From Pseudoalteromonas sp. 3D05 (GTDB lineage Bacteria; Pseudomonadota; Gammaproteobacteria; Enterobacterales; Alteromonadaceae), in the NCBI RefSeq assembly GCF_002723455.1, contig NZ_PDUS01000020.1, forward strand, positions 1-64,000: a stretch of DNA of 64,000 nt. The letters are read 5' to 3'. The notes beneath the pieces are model-generated. The model had not been told where the DNA came from. It worked only from the letters and a program-made list of their open reading frames with translations, and made no database searches. A program made the position numbers and the translations under genes. Numbering within the stretch: the first letter of the stretch is position 1; each line of letters starts with the position of its first letter. Positions 55,501 to 62,573 of the stretch are shown one piece after another.

Positions 55501-58500
55501 TTGCGCAATGATACGGCAACTGGCGGGGTAAATAAGTAAGTCTAGGGTACTTTTTTGCGTCAGTAAGGTGCTTAAAATAGCGCATGCATCGTGATCGTGT
55601 ATGCCTTTTTCATAGCCTTCTTGATAACGCGGTTCAGCAAACTTTTGTACTACATTTAACAAGCTGCCATCCGCTTGCGCATCGTGTAGCTGGCTAAATG
55701 TAAGCGAGTGCTCGCTATTTTCACACGCTAGAAATAATTGCGCTGCAAGGTATTCACCGCGGTAAACTGTGTCATTTTCAGATACCAGAGCTTGTTGCCA
55801 TAAATGTTTACTTTGCTCAAGTGTGGCAAGGCTTTGCTCATCTTCAATGGCTTCAAAATAATCAGTGCCTGTTAGGTGCAGCATTAATTGTTCATCGCGC
55901 GGCAACAGCGTTAAATCAAGCAGTTGTTTGTTTACACTAAATGCATGCTTACCAATGCTGACCGTGTTACCGCCATCGGTATAAATATCTTGTTTATCAC
56001 GCAGTGAACGAATGCCCTGATCTTTGCTCGCTTTAAGCTTAGATTGAATATCATCAGCGCGTATTTCATCGCCTAATTCTTTAAGCTCGTCAGTTAATGC
56101 GCGTAACTTGCTGATCATCGGATCAGCGGCAAAGTAAGTATTGAGTTTATCAAGATCAGTAAAGCTTTGAGCGCGGCGATTTACACCTTGTAAAATACGC
56201 TCAGCGGCATTGGCTAAATTAAGTGCGCGACGTTGGCGGGCATCAATCAGGCTTTGTTTGTGTGCTTCAAAGCTTTCGTAGACGTCATCACGTTTGGCAA
56301 TAATTTCGCTGAGGTATTCATCAAACTCACTAAATTGAGACTCAAGCTCCTCCAGCTGGATAAGCAGGCGTGAAAGCTGGTCATCACAGGCTTCAGGGGT
56401 TTTTGCATTATTCAGCGCATTGGTAATGCTTTGCGAAAACAGTTTAAAACGCGCTGCAAATTCCGCTTTTGCCTCAACACTGCCTAAGCTTTTTTGGCGT
56501 ATTTCAATACTGGCTTTTGCACGATTAACCAGTGCATAAACGGCGCTGATATCTTCTAATATTTGCGTACGAACGCGACTGTCATCAATGTCCAAATCAA
56601 GCATAGTGTGGTTAAGTAAATCAAGTTCTACACTTTGCTCATCCAGGGCTGCAATATAGGTTTTTAGCTCGCTGACACTTTCGCTTTTTGTGCTCAGTGC
56701 TTCAAGTTCGCCTAACTTATCATGGTAAGGTTGCAAGGCACTGTCTTGCTGTAAAAATGCCGCTGTAGCTTGGCTTACTTCGCTAAGCTTTTCATCAACG
56801 TGTTGTTGTAGCTCGTTAAGGGCATTGAGATCAATGTACTTAATATCTTCAAGGCTGATTATTTGCCCTTTTAATATTTTGAGTGCGTCAATTGCTTGCA
56901 CAAATTCAGGCGCGGTTTTAAAGCTATCTGGGCGTACTTCACGGGTGACCTCCGTGTACTGCTTATTAATATCAACCAGCGATTGTTTAGCTTTATTTTG
57001 AATTTCAGTGACTTTTTCAAACTCGTCAAGCACTTGTTCGGCGGTTTCAAATATACTGTGCAGGCTTGTTGCAATCTCTGCAAATTCGCTCTCGTTAAGC
57101 CAATGGTAGCGGTCAAAAATATTACGGCTTAACGCTATCATATCTTCATAGTGATTGAGGCTTGGGCTTTGCTCGCTAATAGCTTTACACACACTGTATA
57201 AATCAGAAATACCGCGCACTAAATCAGGGTTGCCTATTTTGCCAAAAAAGCTGGTAAGTACTGGAGCATTGGCAGCAAATTCACTGGAGACAAACGGGCT
57301 TTGCCAAATTTGTATTGGGTGAACGCGCTCCGCTTCGTCTTTGTCTGCTTTAAAGGTCAGTGTTAAACCATCGTTGTAAATAGCGTAGCCGTGGCAGTAG
57401 ATTGGGTTTTGCAGGTTTTTATCAATAATGTTGTAGGCAAACAGCGCATAACGCCCTTCACTTGGCTCGTAAAACACGTACAAAACATCTTCACCGTTAG
57501 GTGATTTAACATGACGGTGAAACTCTAAATCATCTATTTGCTCTTCAAATGAGCGGGCTTGGCCTGATTGTAAATAATAACCACCGGGAAAAATAATCCC
57601 GTGGTCTTCTGGTAAGGTTACACATGCACTGCCAATGGCGTCTTGGCGCATAACCTGTTGTGTGCGGGTGTTATAAATAAAATAACGCCATGTTTTTTCG
57701 CGGTATGGCAGTATTTTAAGGAGTATTAAATCACCCACCAGCGCATAATCAACATCACTGTCAGCAAGGGATTGATTTTTATCATCCACCGCTTCTTGGT
57801 AAATACCTTCGCCTGTGTCTGTGCTGTTTTCGATTTTAATGGTGAGTGTGCCACCGGTGGTTTCAACAAACAATTGGTCGGCAATGTTTATGTGGGCAAA
57901 ACGCCCTTCAATGTGATCGTTGCGATCTGTTTTGAGCCATTCAAAATCGTAGTCATGAGCGTGTTGAATATCTCGCTCACCGCGGTTATCAATGTAATTA
58001 ATGGTGTTATCTGGGTGAATTTCCCAGCGAAACACGCGTACATCCGTTAACTTGTCACCAATTTGGAATAACGCAAACAGCTTACCATTTTGCTGGTATA
58101 GGTGCTGTAGGCTGGTTTGTTTGTAATAGGTATACAGCTCTTCAAAATCACGAATAAACCGGCTGTCGGTTAAAAATCGGGTGGTATCAGGGTAAGGTTC
58201 TATTTCGTAATGATCATCTTGTTCAACCAGCTTTTGAACACTAAATACATCACTAATAGCGGTTTCTTTTTTTAAGCCTAACTGTACGTTATAAGCAAAA
58301 ATGACTTTATCACCCACAATAACAATATCGCGGGGGGTGCAGTTTTGTTCAGTACGAACGCGTACGCGCCCTTTGACTTGTAACTCTGTGCTGCCAAACT
58401 CTTCAATACGTTGCTTATTTACTGTGTCTATTTGGGTTTTTAAATCGGTGCCAAAATTAGATAAGCGGCGCTTAATTAAATCGTAAGAGCCCTGCTCTAG

Positions 58501-58524
58501 CGCTTGTTGAGTTACGTCCGTCAT
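52582..58524 (-). CDS. Giant DUF3686-type AAA ATPase (annotated elsewhere as DNA repair ATPase)
   Basis: 1,980 residues. Residues about 1-440 form a beta-rich N-terminal region (RVRVRTEQNCTPRDIVIVGDKVIFAYNV) that fits DUF3686, about 450-850 is helical and probably coiled coil, about 880-1260 is a further helical part, and the AAA module is at about 1280-1480: Walker A SPPGYGKTTL near 1295, Walker B MLYLDDIQH, and sensor region FAVVMAGNPYTESGESFKIPDMLANRADIY. A long helical tail with 36-residue repeats (about 1718-1940) is poor in aromatics. The family is called DNA repair ATPase in databases but I know of no firm function. Third gene in the flotillin operon. Confidence 0.85.
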   Translation of the reverse strand: MTDVTQQALEQGSYDLIKRRLSNFGTDLKTQIDTVNKQRIEEFGSTELQVKGRVRVRTEQNCTPRDIVIVGDKVIFAYNVQLGLKKETAISDVFSVQKLVEQDDHYEIEPYPDTTRFLTDSRFIRDFEELYTYYKQTSLQHLYQQNGKLFALFQIGDKLTDVRVFRWEIHPDNTINYIDNRGERDIQHAHDYDFEWLKTDRNDHIEGRFAHINIADQLFVETTGGTLTIKIENSTDTGEGIYQEAVDDKNQSLADSDVDYALVGDLILLKILPYREKTWRYFIYNTRTQQVMRQDAIGSACVTLPEDHGIIFPGGYYLQSGQARSFEEQIDDLEFHRHVKSPNGEDVLYVFYEPSEGRYALFAYNIIDKNLQNPIYCHGYAIYNDGLTLTFKADKDEAERVHPIQIWQSPFVSSEFAANAPVLTSFFGKIGNPDLVRGISDLYSVCKAISEQSPSLNHYEDMIALSRNIFDRYHWLNESEFAEIATSLHSIFETAEQVLDEFEKVTEIQNKAKQSLVDINKQYTEVTREVRPDSFKTAPEFVQAIDALKILKGQIISLEDIKYIDLNALNELQQHVDEKLSEVSQATAAFLQQDSALQPYHDKLGELEALSTKSESVSELKTYIAALDEQSVELDLLNHTMLDLDIDDSRVRTQILEDISAVYALVNRAKASIEIRQKSLGSVEAKAEFAARFKLFSQSITNALNNAKTPEACDDQLSRLLIQLEELESQFSEFDEYLSEIIAKRDDVYESFEAHKQSLIDARQRRALNLANAAERILQGVNRRAQSFTDLDKLNTYFAADPMISKLRALTDELKELGDEIRADDIQSKLKASKDQGIRSLRDKQDIYTDGGNTVSIGKHAFSVNKQLLDLTLLPRDEQLMLHLTGTDYFEAIEDEQSLATLEQSKHLWQQALVSENDTVYRGEYLAAQLFLACENSEHSLTFSQLHDAQADGSLLNVVQKFAEPRYQEGYEKGIHDHDACAILSTLLTQKSTLDLLIYPASCRIIAQLFSAQLSTEQLSNFYHQANNAILMDKHFAATQFITNLTEQISTQVSHFLPQVALLCQRFTDFSCDLTAGYLIQQLAQQKSPDKLSFVVSQQAKKLAEQFTNEAKVKGFSSELESARKNVNSTDERALLYLSWLNAYCLHYPQISAVEQAEAANYLHLSASTGLAYQVLDVTPATQVENLMGQHKRVREQALNLDYAEFYARTRDYITEQVPAFEQYHSLRTDILAEQKERLQLDEFKARPLSSFVRNQLINKVYFPIIGDNLAKQIGSAGKNKRSDLMGMLLLISPPGYGKTTLVEYVANRLGLTFVKVNCPSIGHDQVSLDPAQAINATAEKEIAKINQSFEMGNNVMLYLDDIQHTNPEFLQKFISLCDGSRRIDGVWNGKSKTYDLRGKKFAVVMAGNPYTESGESFKIPDMLANRADIYNLGDTLAGCEQEFAMSFIENALTSNSVLAPLANRNMEDLYKLVRICEGEDISLNELEHGYSQAEANEIKAVLTRLMTIRNTVLKVNAQYIASAAQDNNYRTEPPFKLQGSYRNMNKMAEKVVAAMNDEELENLIRDHYRGEAQTLSKGSEENLLKLGELRGTLSDEQQQRFSQIKDDFVRLNKLDGAGSPVMMAVEQMSYLHESLQNIAGKLSKTNLSHDYSELLQTLGLNVQGTDSNHAIQALAQAVESGFGQTPYKDVLKQLADNTAENNTQAQLNALVKATTENNTNHTLNTLASQLGESIGSINNKSEITALTKSIAANNTNQTLAMLGQQLAEYLAPLDNKEQLQTLIETIASNNTASHIDALSEQLRDSIKNNNMQHGVQQLIAALNSQTEQLNTKAELAELTQAIINTNPNSAILALQQALLAGSEVQINALSEQLLSALTTLDHSEKLADILTALKSTNSNEQTQHLISQLLSELKVANNRDVLELIAQQSVDNTQQNALQHSEHKQALETLISAIKNQPRQVVTQVSEKDQQDGSMPTLL
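52700..53373 (-). repeat. 36-residue (108-nt) repeats in the ATPase tail
   Basis: Residues about 1718-1940 of the giant ATPase. Three consecutive exact-length 36-residue units begin NNTNHTLNTL, NNTNQTLAML and NNTASHIDAL, each with the pattern NNT-x3-L-x2-L-x3-L followed by a Leu- and Ile-spaced helix and a second short helix. Further copies (NALSEQLLSAL and HLISQLLSELKV) are degenerate and 34-36 long. It predicts a helical-repeat, possibly oligomerising, tail. Confidence 0.75.
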
Positions 58525-58554
58525 GAAAACCTTTCCTGATATTTAATAAAAGCA

Positions 58555-58579
58555 AGCCGCAACATTTGCTGTTGCGGCT
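58555..58579 (-). terminator. Intercistronic hairpin between flotillin and ATPase genes
   Basis: AGCCGCAACA-TTTGC-TGTTGCGGCT, a 10-bp perfect stem in the 71-base gap. On the minus strand it is followed by TGCTTTTATTAAAT. This could act as a partial terminator or processing site that lowers the ATPase level relative to the flotillin. Confidence 0.5.
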
Positions 58580-58595
58580 CTTAGCATTGGCAAAA

Positions 58596-60698
58596 CTAGT
58601 CTTTGGGATCTAGTTTAATTTTATCATCTAAGCCGCTACCTAAATTGCCGCCTAACATGCTCAGTAATTGGCTTTTTTCAGCTGCCGTTGTATTACTTAA
58701 CTGCTTAAGTAATTTACTCATGTTAAAGTTTTTTAGTGTTTCAGCTGAGCCATTTGCCCCTGCTAATACACCTTTTAGGTCTTCTATTAAATTACGGTCG
58801 CCGTTTAAGTGGTCTTTAAATACCGTTTGCACTGTTTGGCTTTCATCAACTAAACCATCAATTGATTTACCTAAACTAATTGCACTCATAAACTGGTTAA
58901 AGAACTGGCCGTCTCCGCCCATGATATTAATATCAGCGTCACCCAGTGCTTTTGCCATAATATGAGACTGATGCTCTGCAATGTCTTTACTTGCTGAAAT
59001 TTTAGCAAGCACTAACTCTTTTTGTTGGTTTAGTTGCAGGGTAAAGCTTTCGTAATCACGGGCATCTTGATCCATTGCATTGAGTGCTTGCAGCTTCTCT
59101 TCAAGGCCTTTAGCCTCTGCGAGCATCTTACGCTCAAGGTTAATTGCTTCAACTTCGCCTTGTTTCTCGTTTGCATCAGCCATCGCGGTTTGTACTTGGG
59201 CTTGAGTTAAGCCTATTTCGCGGTCACCTTGTGCTTGCGCTTCAAGTTTTTGTTGCAGTACGCGCGCATCTGTTTCGCCTTGTATTGCATTTGCTTCTGC
59301 CTTCGCTTTAATTACGTCCGCTTCTGCAAGGCCTTTAGCGGCTGTTTCAACTTGCTGTGCTTGCGCTAAAATCTTCTTAGACTCAGCCTGTTGGTTGGCA
59401 ATTCTCAGCTCAGCATTTGCCATTGTTTCAAGCTCACGGGCTTTGTATTCTGCCGCTTGCTCTTGTGCTTTTGCCGCTTCAATGTCTTTTACCAACGCTT
59501 CTTCAGCCTCGGCTTTGGCACGAATAATTACCGCTTCTTTTTCACGCTCTGCGCCAGCCAGTACTTGTACATCTTTAATACGTTCTTCTTCTTCGGCCAC
59601 TGATTTTTCGACAATTACACGGTCGCGCACCACATCAGCAATTTCTTTACGCTCTACCTCAAGGGCTTTTTCTTTATTGATGCGTAAAATTTCGGTTTCT
59701 CTTTCACGCTCGATCACTTCAATTTCACGCGAGCGCGATACCTTTTCTTCTTCAATACCGAGCACGCGCAAACGGTTCTGCTCTGCTATATCAAGCTCAC
59801 GTTGTTTGTTTTGTTCGGCAATACCAATTGCTTCATCAGCTTGTAAGCGTGCTTGCTCAGATTTAAGACGCTCCTCTTGGCGGACTTTTTCAGCTTCTGC
59901 AAATTCACGGGCTTTTACAGTCTCAATTTCGCGCACTTGGCGTGACATAGCATCTTGCTTTTGGCGTTCAATCTCGAGTGTTTTCTCGGTTGCCTCTTGG
60001 TTTTGAATCTCAATTTTAGCGCGCTCATCACACTTTAATTGGTTGGTCGATACATTTTGCAAAGCCGTCATTTCTGTAATGCGACGAATACCTTCTGCAT
60101 CTAAAATATTTTGTGAATCTAATTTATCTATTGAGGTTTGTTCAAGATAATCAATCGCGACATCTTCAAGGGTATAACCTGATAAATCTTGGCCTATCAC
60201 TTCTTTAATGTTGTCACGAAACTCGTTACGATGAGTAAATAGCTCAACGAAGTCCATCCGTTTACCAACAGTTTTAAGCGCTTCTGAGAATTTTGCTTCA
60301 AAGAGTTCTTGTAGCGTGTCGTGCTCTGATGCACGTGCGCACCCTACATGTTTTGCAACACGCAAAATATCTTCTTTGTTTTCATTAACACGTATATAAA
60401 AAGTAATCGCTATATCGGCACGGATATTGTCTTTACAAATTAAGCCACCTTTGTCTTTTCGCTCAAGAACCATGCGCTTAGTCGAAATATCCATTACTTC
60501 CATTTTATGGATCACCGGATAAACAATACCGCCCGTTGTAGTGACATCAGGCTCGTTTTTCATTTTGTTGATGATTAAAGCTTGGCCTTGCTCAACCTTG
60601 CGGTAAAACTTACCAACGATAAGCAAGATAGCAAAAATGATCGCTATTGCTATACCTACAAACGTGAGTATAGGGATGAGGTTATCTAAAAATTCCAT
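58596..60698 (-). CDS. Flotillin-like SPFH domain protein (YqiK family)
   Basis: 700 residues. One N-terminal membrane helix (about 8-30: ILTFVGIAIAIIFAILLIVG) precedes an SPFH/Band-7 domain (about 35-200: VEQGQALIINKMKNEPDVTTTGGIVYPVIHKMEVMD). A long coiled-coil tail (about 215-580) is extremely rich in Glu, Ala, Arg, Lys and Gln. A C-terminal Gly-rich portion ends NLGSGLDDKIKLDPKD. This is flotillin architecture, which forms membrane scaffolds. It is longer than E. coli YqiK (about 550). It lies between the NfeD/YqiJ-like gene and the giant ATPase on the same strand. Confidence 0.9.
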   Translation of the reverse strand: MEFLDNLIPILTFVGIAIAIIFAILLIVGKFYRKVEQGQALIINKMKNEPDVTTTGGIVYPVIHKMEVMDISTKRMVLERKDKGGLICKDNIRADIAITFYIRVNENKEDILRVAKHVGCARASEHDTLQELFEAKFSEALKTVGKRMDFVELFTHRNEFRDNIKEVIGQDLSGYTLEDVAIDYLEQTSIDKLDSQNILDAEGIRRITEMTALQNVSTNQLKCDERAKIEIQNQEATEKTLEIERQKQDAMSRQVREIETVKAREFAEAEKVRQEERLKSEQARLQADEAIGIAEQNKQRELDIAEQNRLRVLGIEEEKVSRSREIEVIERERETEILRINKEKALEVERKEIADVVRDRVIVEKSVAEEEERIKDVQVLAGAEREKEAVIIRAKAEAEEALVKDIEAAKAQEQAAEYKARELETMANAELRIANQQAESKKILAQAQQVETAAKGLAEADVIKAKAEANAIQGETDARVLQQKLEAQAQGDREIGLTQAQVQTAMADANEKQGEVEAINLERKMLAEAKGLEEKLQALNAMDQDARDYESFTLQLNQQKELVLAKISASKDIAEHQSHIMAKALGDADINIMGGDGQFFNQFMSAISLGKSIDGLVDESQTVQTVFKDHLNGDRNLIEDLKGVLAGANGSAETLKNFNMSKLLKQLSNTTAAEKSQLLSMLGGNLGSGLDDKIKLDPKD

Positions 60699-60757
60699 GT
60701 TATGTCCTAACTTGATTGTCGATTTTTATATGCTACAGGTACAATTACGTAAGCCAT

Positions 60758-61378
60758 TTACCATGGTTTACGGGTTATGGTGTAACAGTGTTGTTCTTTG
60801 AGGTGTTCAAGTAACACGGCTGTGTCACCTGATGAAAACGGTTCATTGTCGTTACTTCGCACTTGAATGAGTTGCTCAGTACCTTGAAACTGCACGCGAG
60901 CCTGACCAAAAGTGCTGGTCACTTTCCCTGTAACGATAATGCATTCTAACCCAAGTAAGTCAGTGCTTTTTGAGGTCTCTGCGCTGGTAAAAAAGCGCTG
61001 TAAAGGTTTAGTTGCAATAGCAGCAAGAGGAAGCGCTACAAGTAAGCTCGCTAACAGCATTAGCATGCCAAACAGATAAAATAAAATGCCATCACCTAAT
61101 AGGTGAGCAAATAATTTATGTGTATAAATACTGATTAACCAGCTGGTCATCACAATGAGGCTAAGTGAAACTGTAATTGGCACCCCACCAAATCCCAGGT
61201 TAAACCATGATGACACGCTTGAAGTTTGTGCCGCATCGGCATCAATATCGAGATCTGATTCAAACATATCTATATCAGCAAAACCTACAAGGGTTATCAG
61301 CCAAAACAGAATGACAACTAACAGTAGTGTCGTAAAAACAGCTGTGGGGAAAGAAAATGCTAAATTCAAAAAATCCAT
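60758..61378 (-). CDS. YqiJ-like membrane protein with OB fold
   Basis: 206 residues. One N-terminal helix (about 13-33), then two more in the 72-122 region and a C-terminal soluble OB-like fold (about 140-200: GLECIIVTGKVTSTFGQARVQFQGTEQLIQVRSNDNEPFSSGDTAVLLEHL). Matches the YqiJ/NfeD pattern that is usually paired with a flotillin. It is the first gene of the operon: next downstream is the flotillin, 59 bases away. NfeD-type partners are thought to associate with flotillins in the membrane. Confidence 0.88.
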   Translation of the reverse strand: MDFLNLAFSFPTAVFTTLLLVVILFWLITLVGFADIDMFESDLDIDADAAQTSSVSSWFNLGFGGVPITVSLSLIVMTSWLISIYTHKLFAHLLGDGILFYLFGMLMLLASLLVALPLAAIATKPLQRFFTSAETSKSTDLLGLECIIVTGKVTSTFGQARVQFQGTEQLIQVRSNDNEPFSSGDTAVLLEHLKEQHCYTITRKPW

Positions 61379-61669
61379 AGTAACTGCTACCCAGCTTTAT
61401 ATTTATTATCCTTATAGAAACTTTTTACCATTTTAAGGCACGATTGTTAAGAAATTTATAACAAAAACAATTTATTTTGCTGTTGTTCGCTTTAGCAGTT
61501 ATGCCTAAGTTGAATTTCAACAATTAACTTTTTATTAAGCGAAATACACTAAATTTAATTTATACTCTTACTCTAGCGGGTTGTTTTTTATCTTGTCGAT
61601 TGTTTTACAAATTAAGCAAATGAACATTTAACGGGTTTTGTTTTTAGAATTAATAAATTCGAGGGAATG

Positions 61670-62476
61670 ATGAACAAACATTTAATTATTTATGTATTAA
61701 CGCTTGCGCTAAGTGCATGCGGTGGAAGTGGCTCAACAAAAACACCAGAAGACTCAAGCAAAGTGGCGAGCTCGCCTGACCAACCGGCCAAATCAGCGGA
61801 TAATTTAGCAATTCCCAACAACCAAGAGTCAGATACATATAACATTTTAATATTAGGTAACAGCCATGTCGCAGGCATTGAGGTTTTACTAACTAATATA
61901 TTTACTCATGCCAAAGCCGATAAAACTATTAATATTGAAACTCGTGGGGGCATGTTTCTCGACACTATTATCAACAACGAAAGCATTGTTGAAGCATTAC
62001 AAAATAACCAATGGTCACATGTTATTTTACAAGGGCAAAAATACTCTCAAAGTCATTCAGTTTTATACCCTATAGATGCGACTGTTACTTGGATTCAACG
62101 TGCTAAAGCGATAGGAGCCACGCCAATTCTTTTTCCAGAACATCCGCTGAAAAATAGGCCTGAAGATGCCGTTTACGTACACGGTATACACACAAATATT
62201 GCACAGAAACAATACAGTTGTGTTGCACCTATTGGATTAACATGGAATAAAGCGTTAATGCTGTCCCCCGGGTTAGACCTTCATAGCTCAGATGGAAACC
62301 ATGCGAAACAGTTAGGTAAACTCCTCACTTCGCTTGTTTTATATGAAACAATAACAGGCGAAACTGCCGACTTATTAACGTTTGTCGATACGCTACCAGG
62401 TGATGCCTCTGTTCAAGCCTTATTTGGCCAAGTCAGTTCGCAAACGATAATTGAAAATCCACCTTGTGACTTTTGA
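61670..62476 (+). CDS. Lipoprotein with SGNH-hydrolase-like domain
   Basis: 268 residues from ATG 61670. The ATG three bases upstream is adjacent to GAGGGA and therefore too close. A lipoprotein signal with lipobox LSAC (Cys17) is followed by a Ser/Pro-rich linker (to about 55). The domain starts NILILGNSHVAGIE, where Ser65 in GNSH is the SGNH block I nucleophile, and ends with DGNHAKQLGKLL (Asp208 and His211 as DxxH). The middle has VILQGQKYSQSH. Predicted envelope-anchored esterase or acetylhydrolase of the DUF4886-like type; substrate unknown. The 291-base upstream region has no other gene. Confidence 0.82.
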   Translation: MNKHLIIYVLTLALSACGGSGSTKTPEDSSKVASSPDQPAKSADNLAIPNNQESDTYNILILGNSHVAGIEVLLTNIFTHAKADKTINIETRGGMFLDTIINNESIVEALQNNQWSHVILQGQKYSQSHSVLYPIDATVTWIQRAKAIGATPILFPEHPLKNRPEDAVYVHGIHTNIAQKQYSCVAPIGLTWNKALMLSPGLDLHSSDGNHAKQLGKLLTSLVLYETITGETADLLTFVDTLPGDASVQALFGQVSSQTIIENPPCDF

Positions 62477-62481
62477 AATAA

Positions 62482-62571
62482 GATAGTACCCATGCTTTTA
62501 TCACAACGCCATGGATACTATCATGCGTCAAACCGTTAATTTTAAACGCCTTTATGCAAGCAAAATTAACG
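62482..62571. terminator. Two hairpins between converging genes
   Basis: GATAGTA at 62482 pairs with TACTATC ending at 62522 (interrupted stem), and CGTTAATTTT (62534-62543) pairs with AAAATTAACG (62562-62571), a perfect 10-bp stem. Neither has a long T-run, but they lie exactly where terminators for the SGNH lipoprotein (plus) and the M20 dipeptidase (minus) are expected. Confidence 0.45.
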
Positions 62572-62573
62572 TG

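Noticed and set aside
59395..60006. Plus-strand frame of 203 codons opposite the flotillin gene
   Set aside because: Antisense to the Glu/Ala/Arg-rich coiled coil; its Ser/Arg-rich product is a composition artefact.
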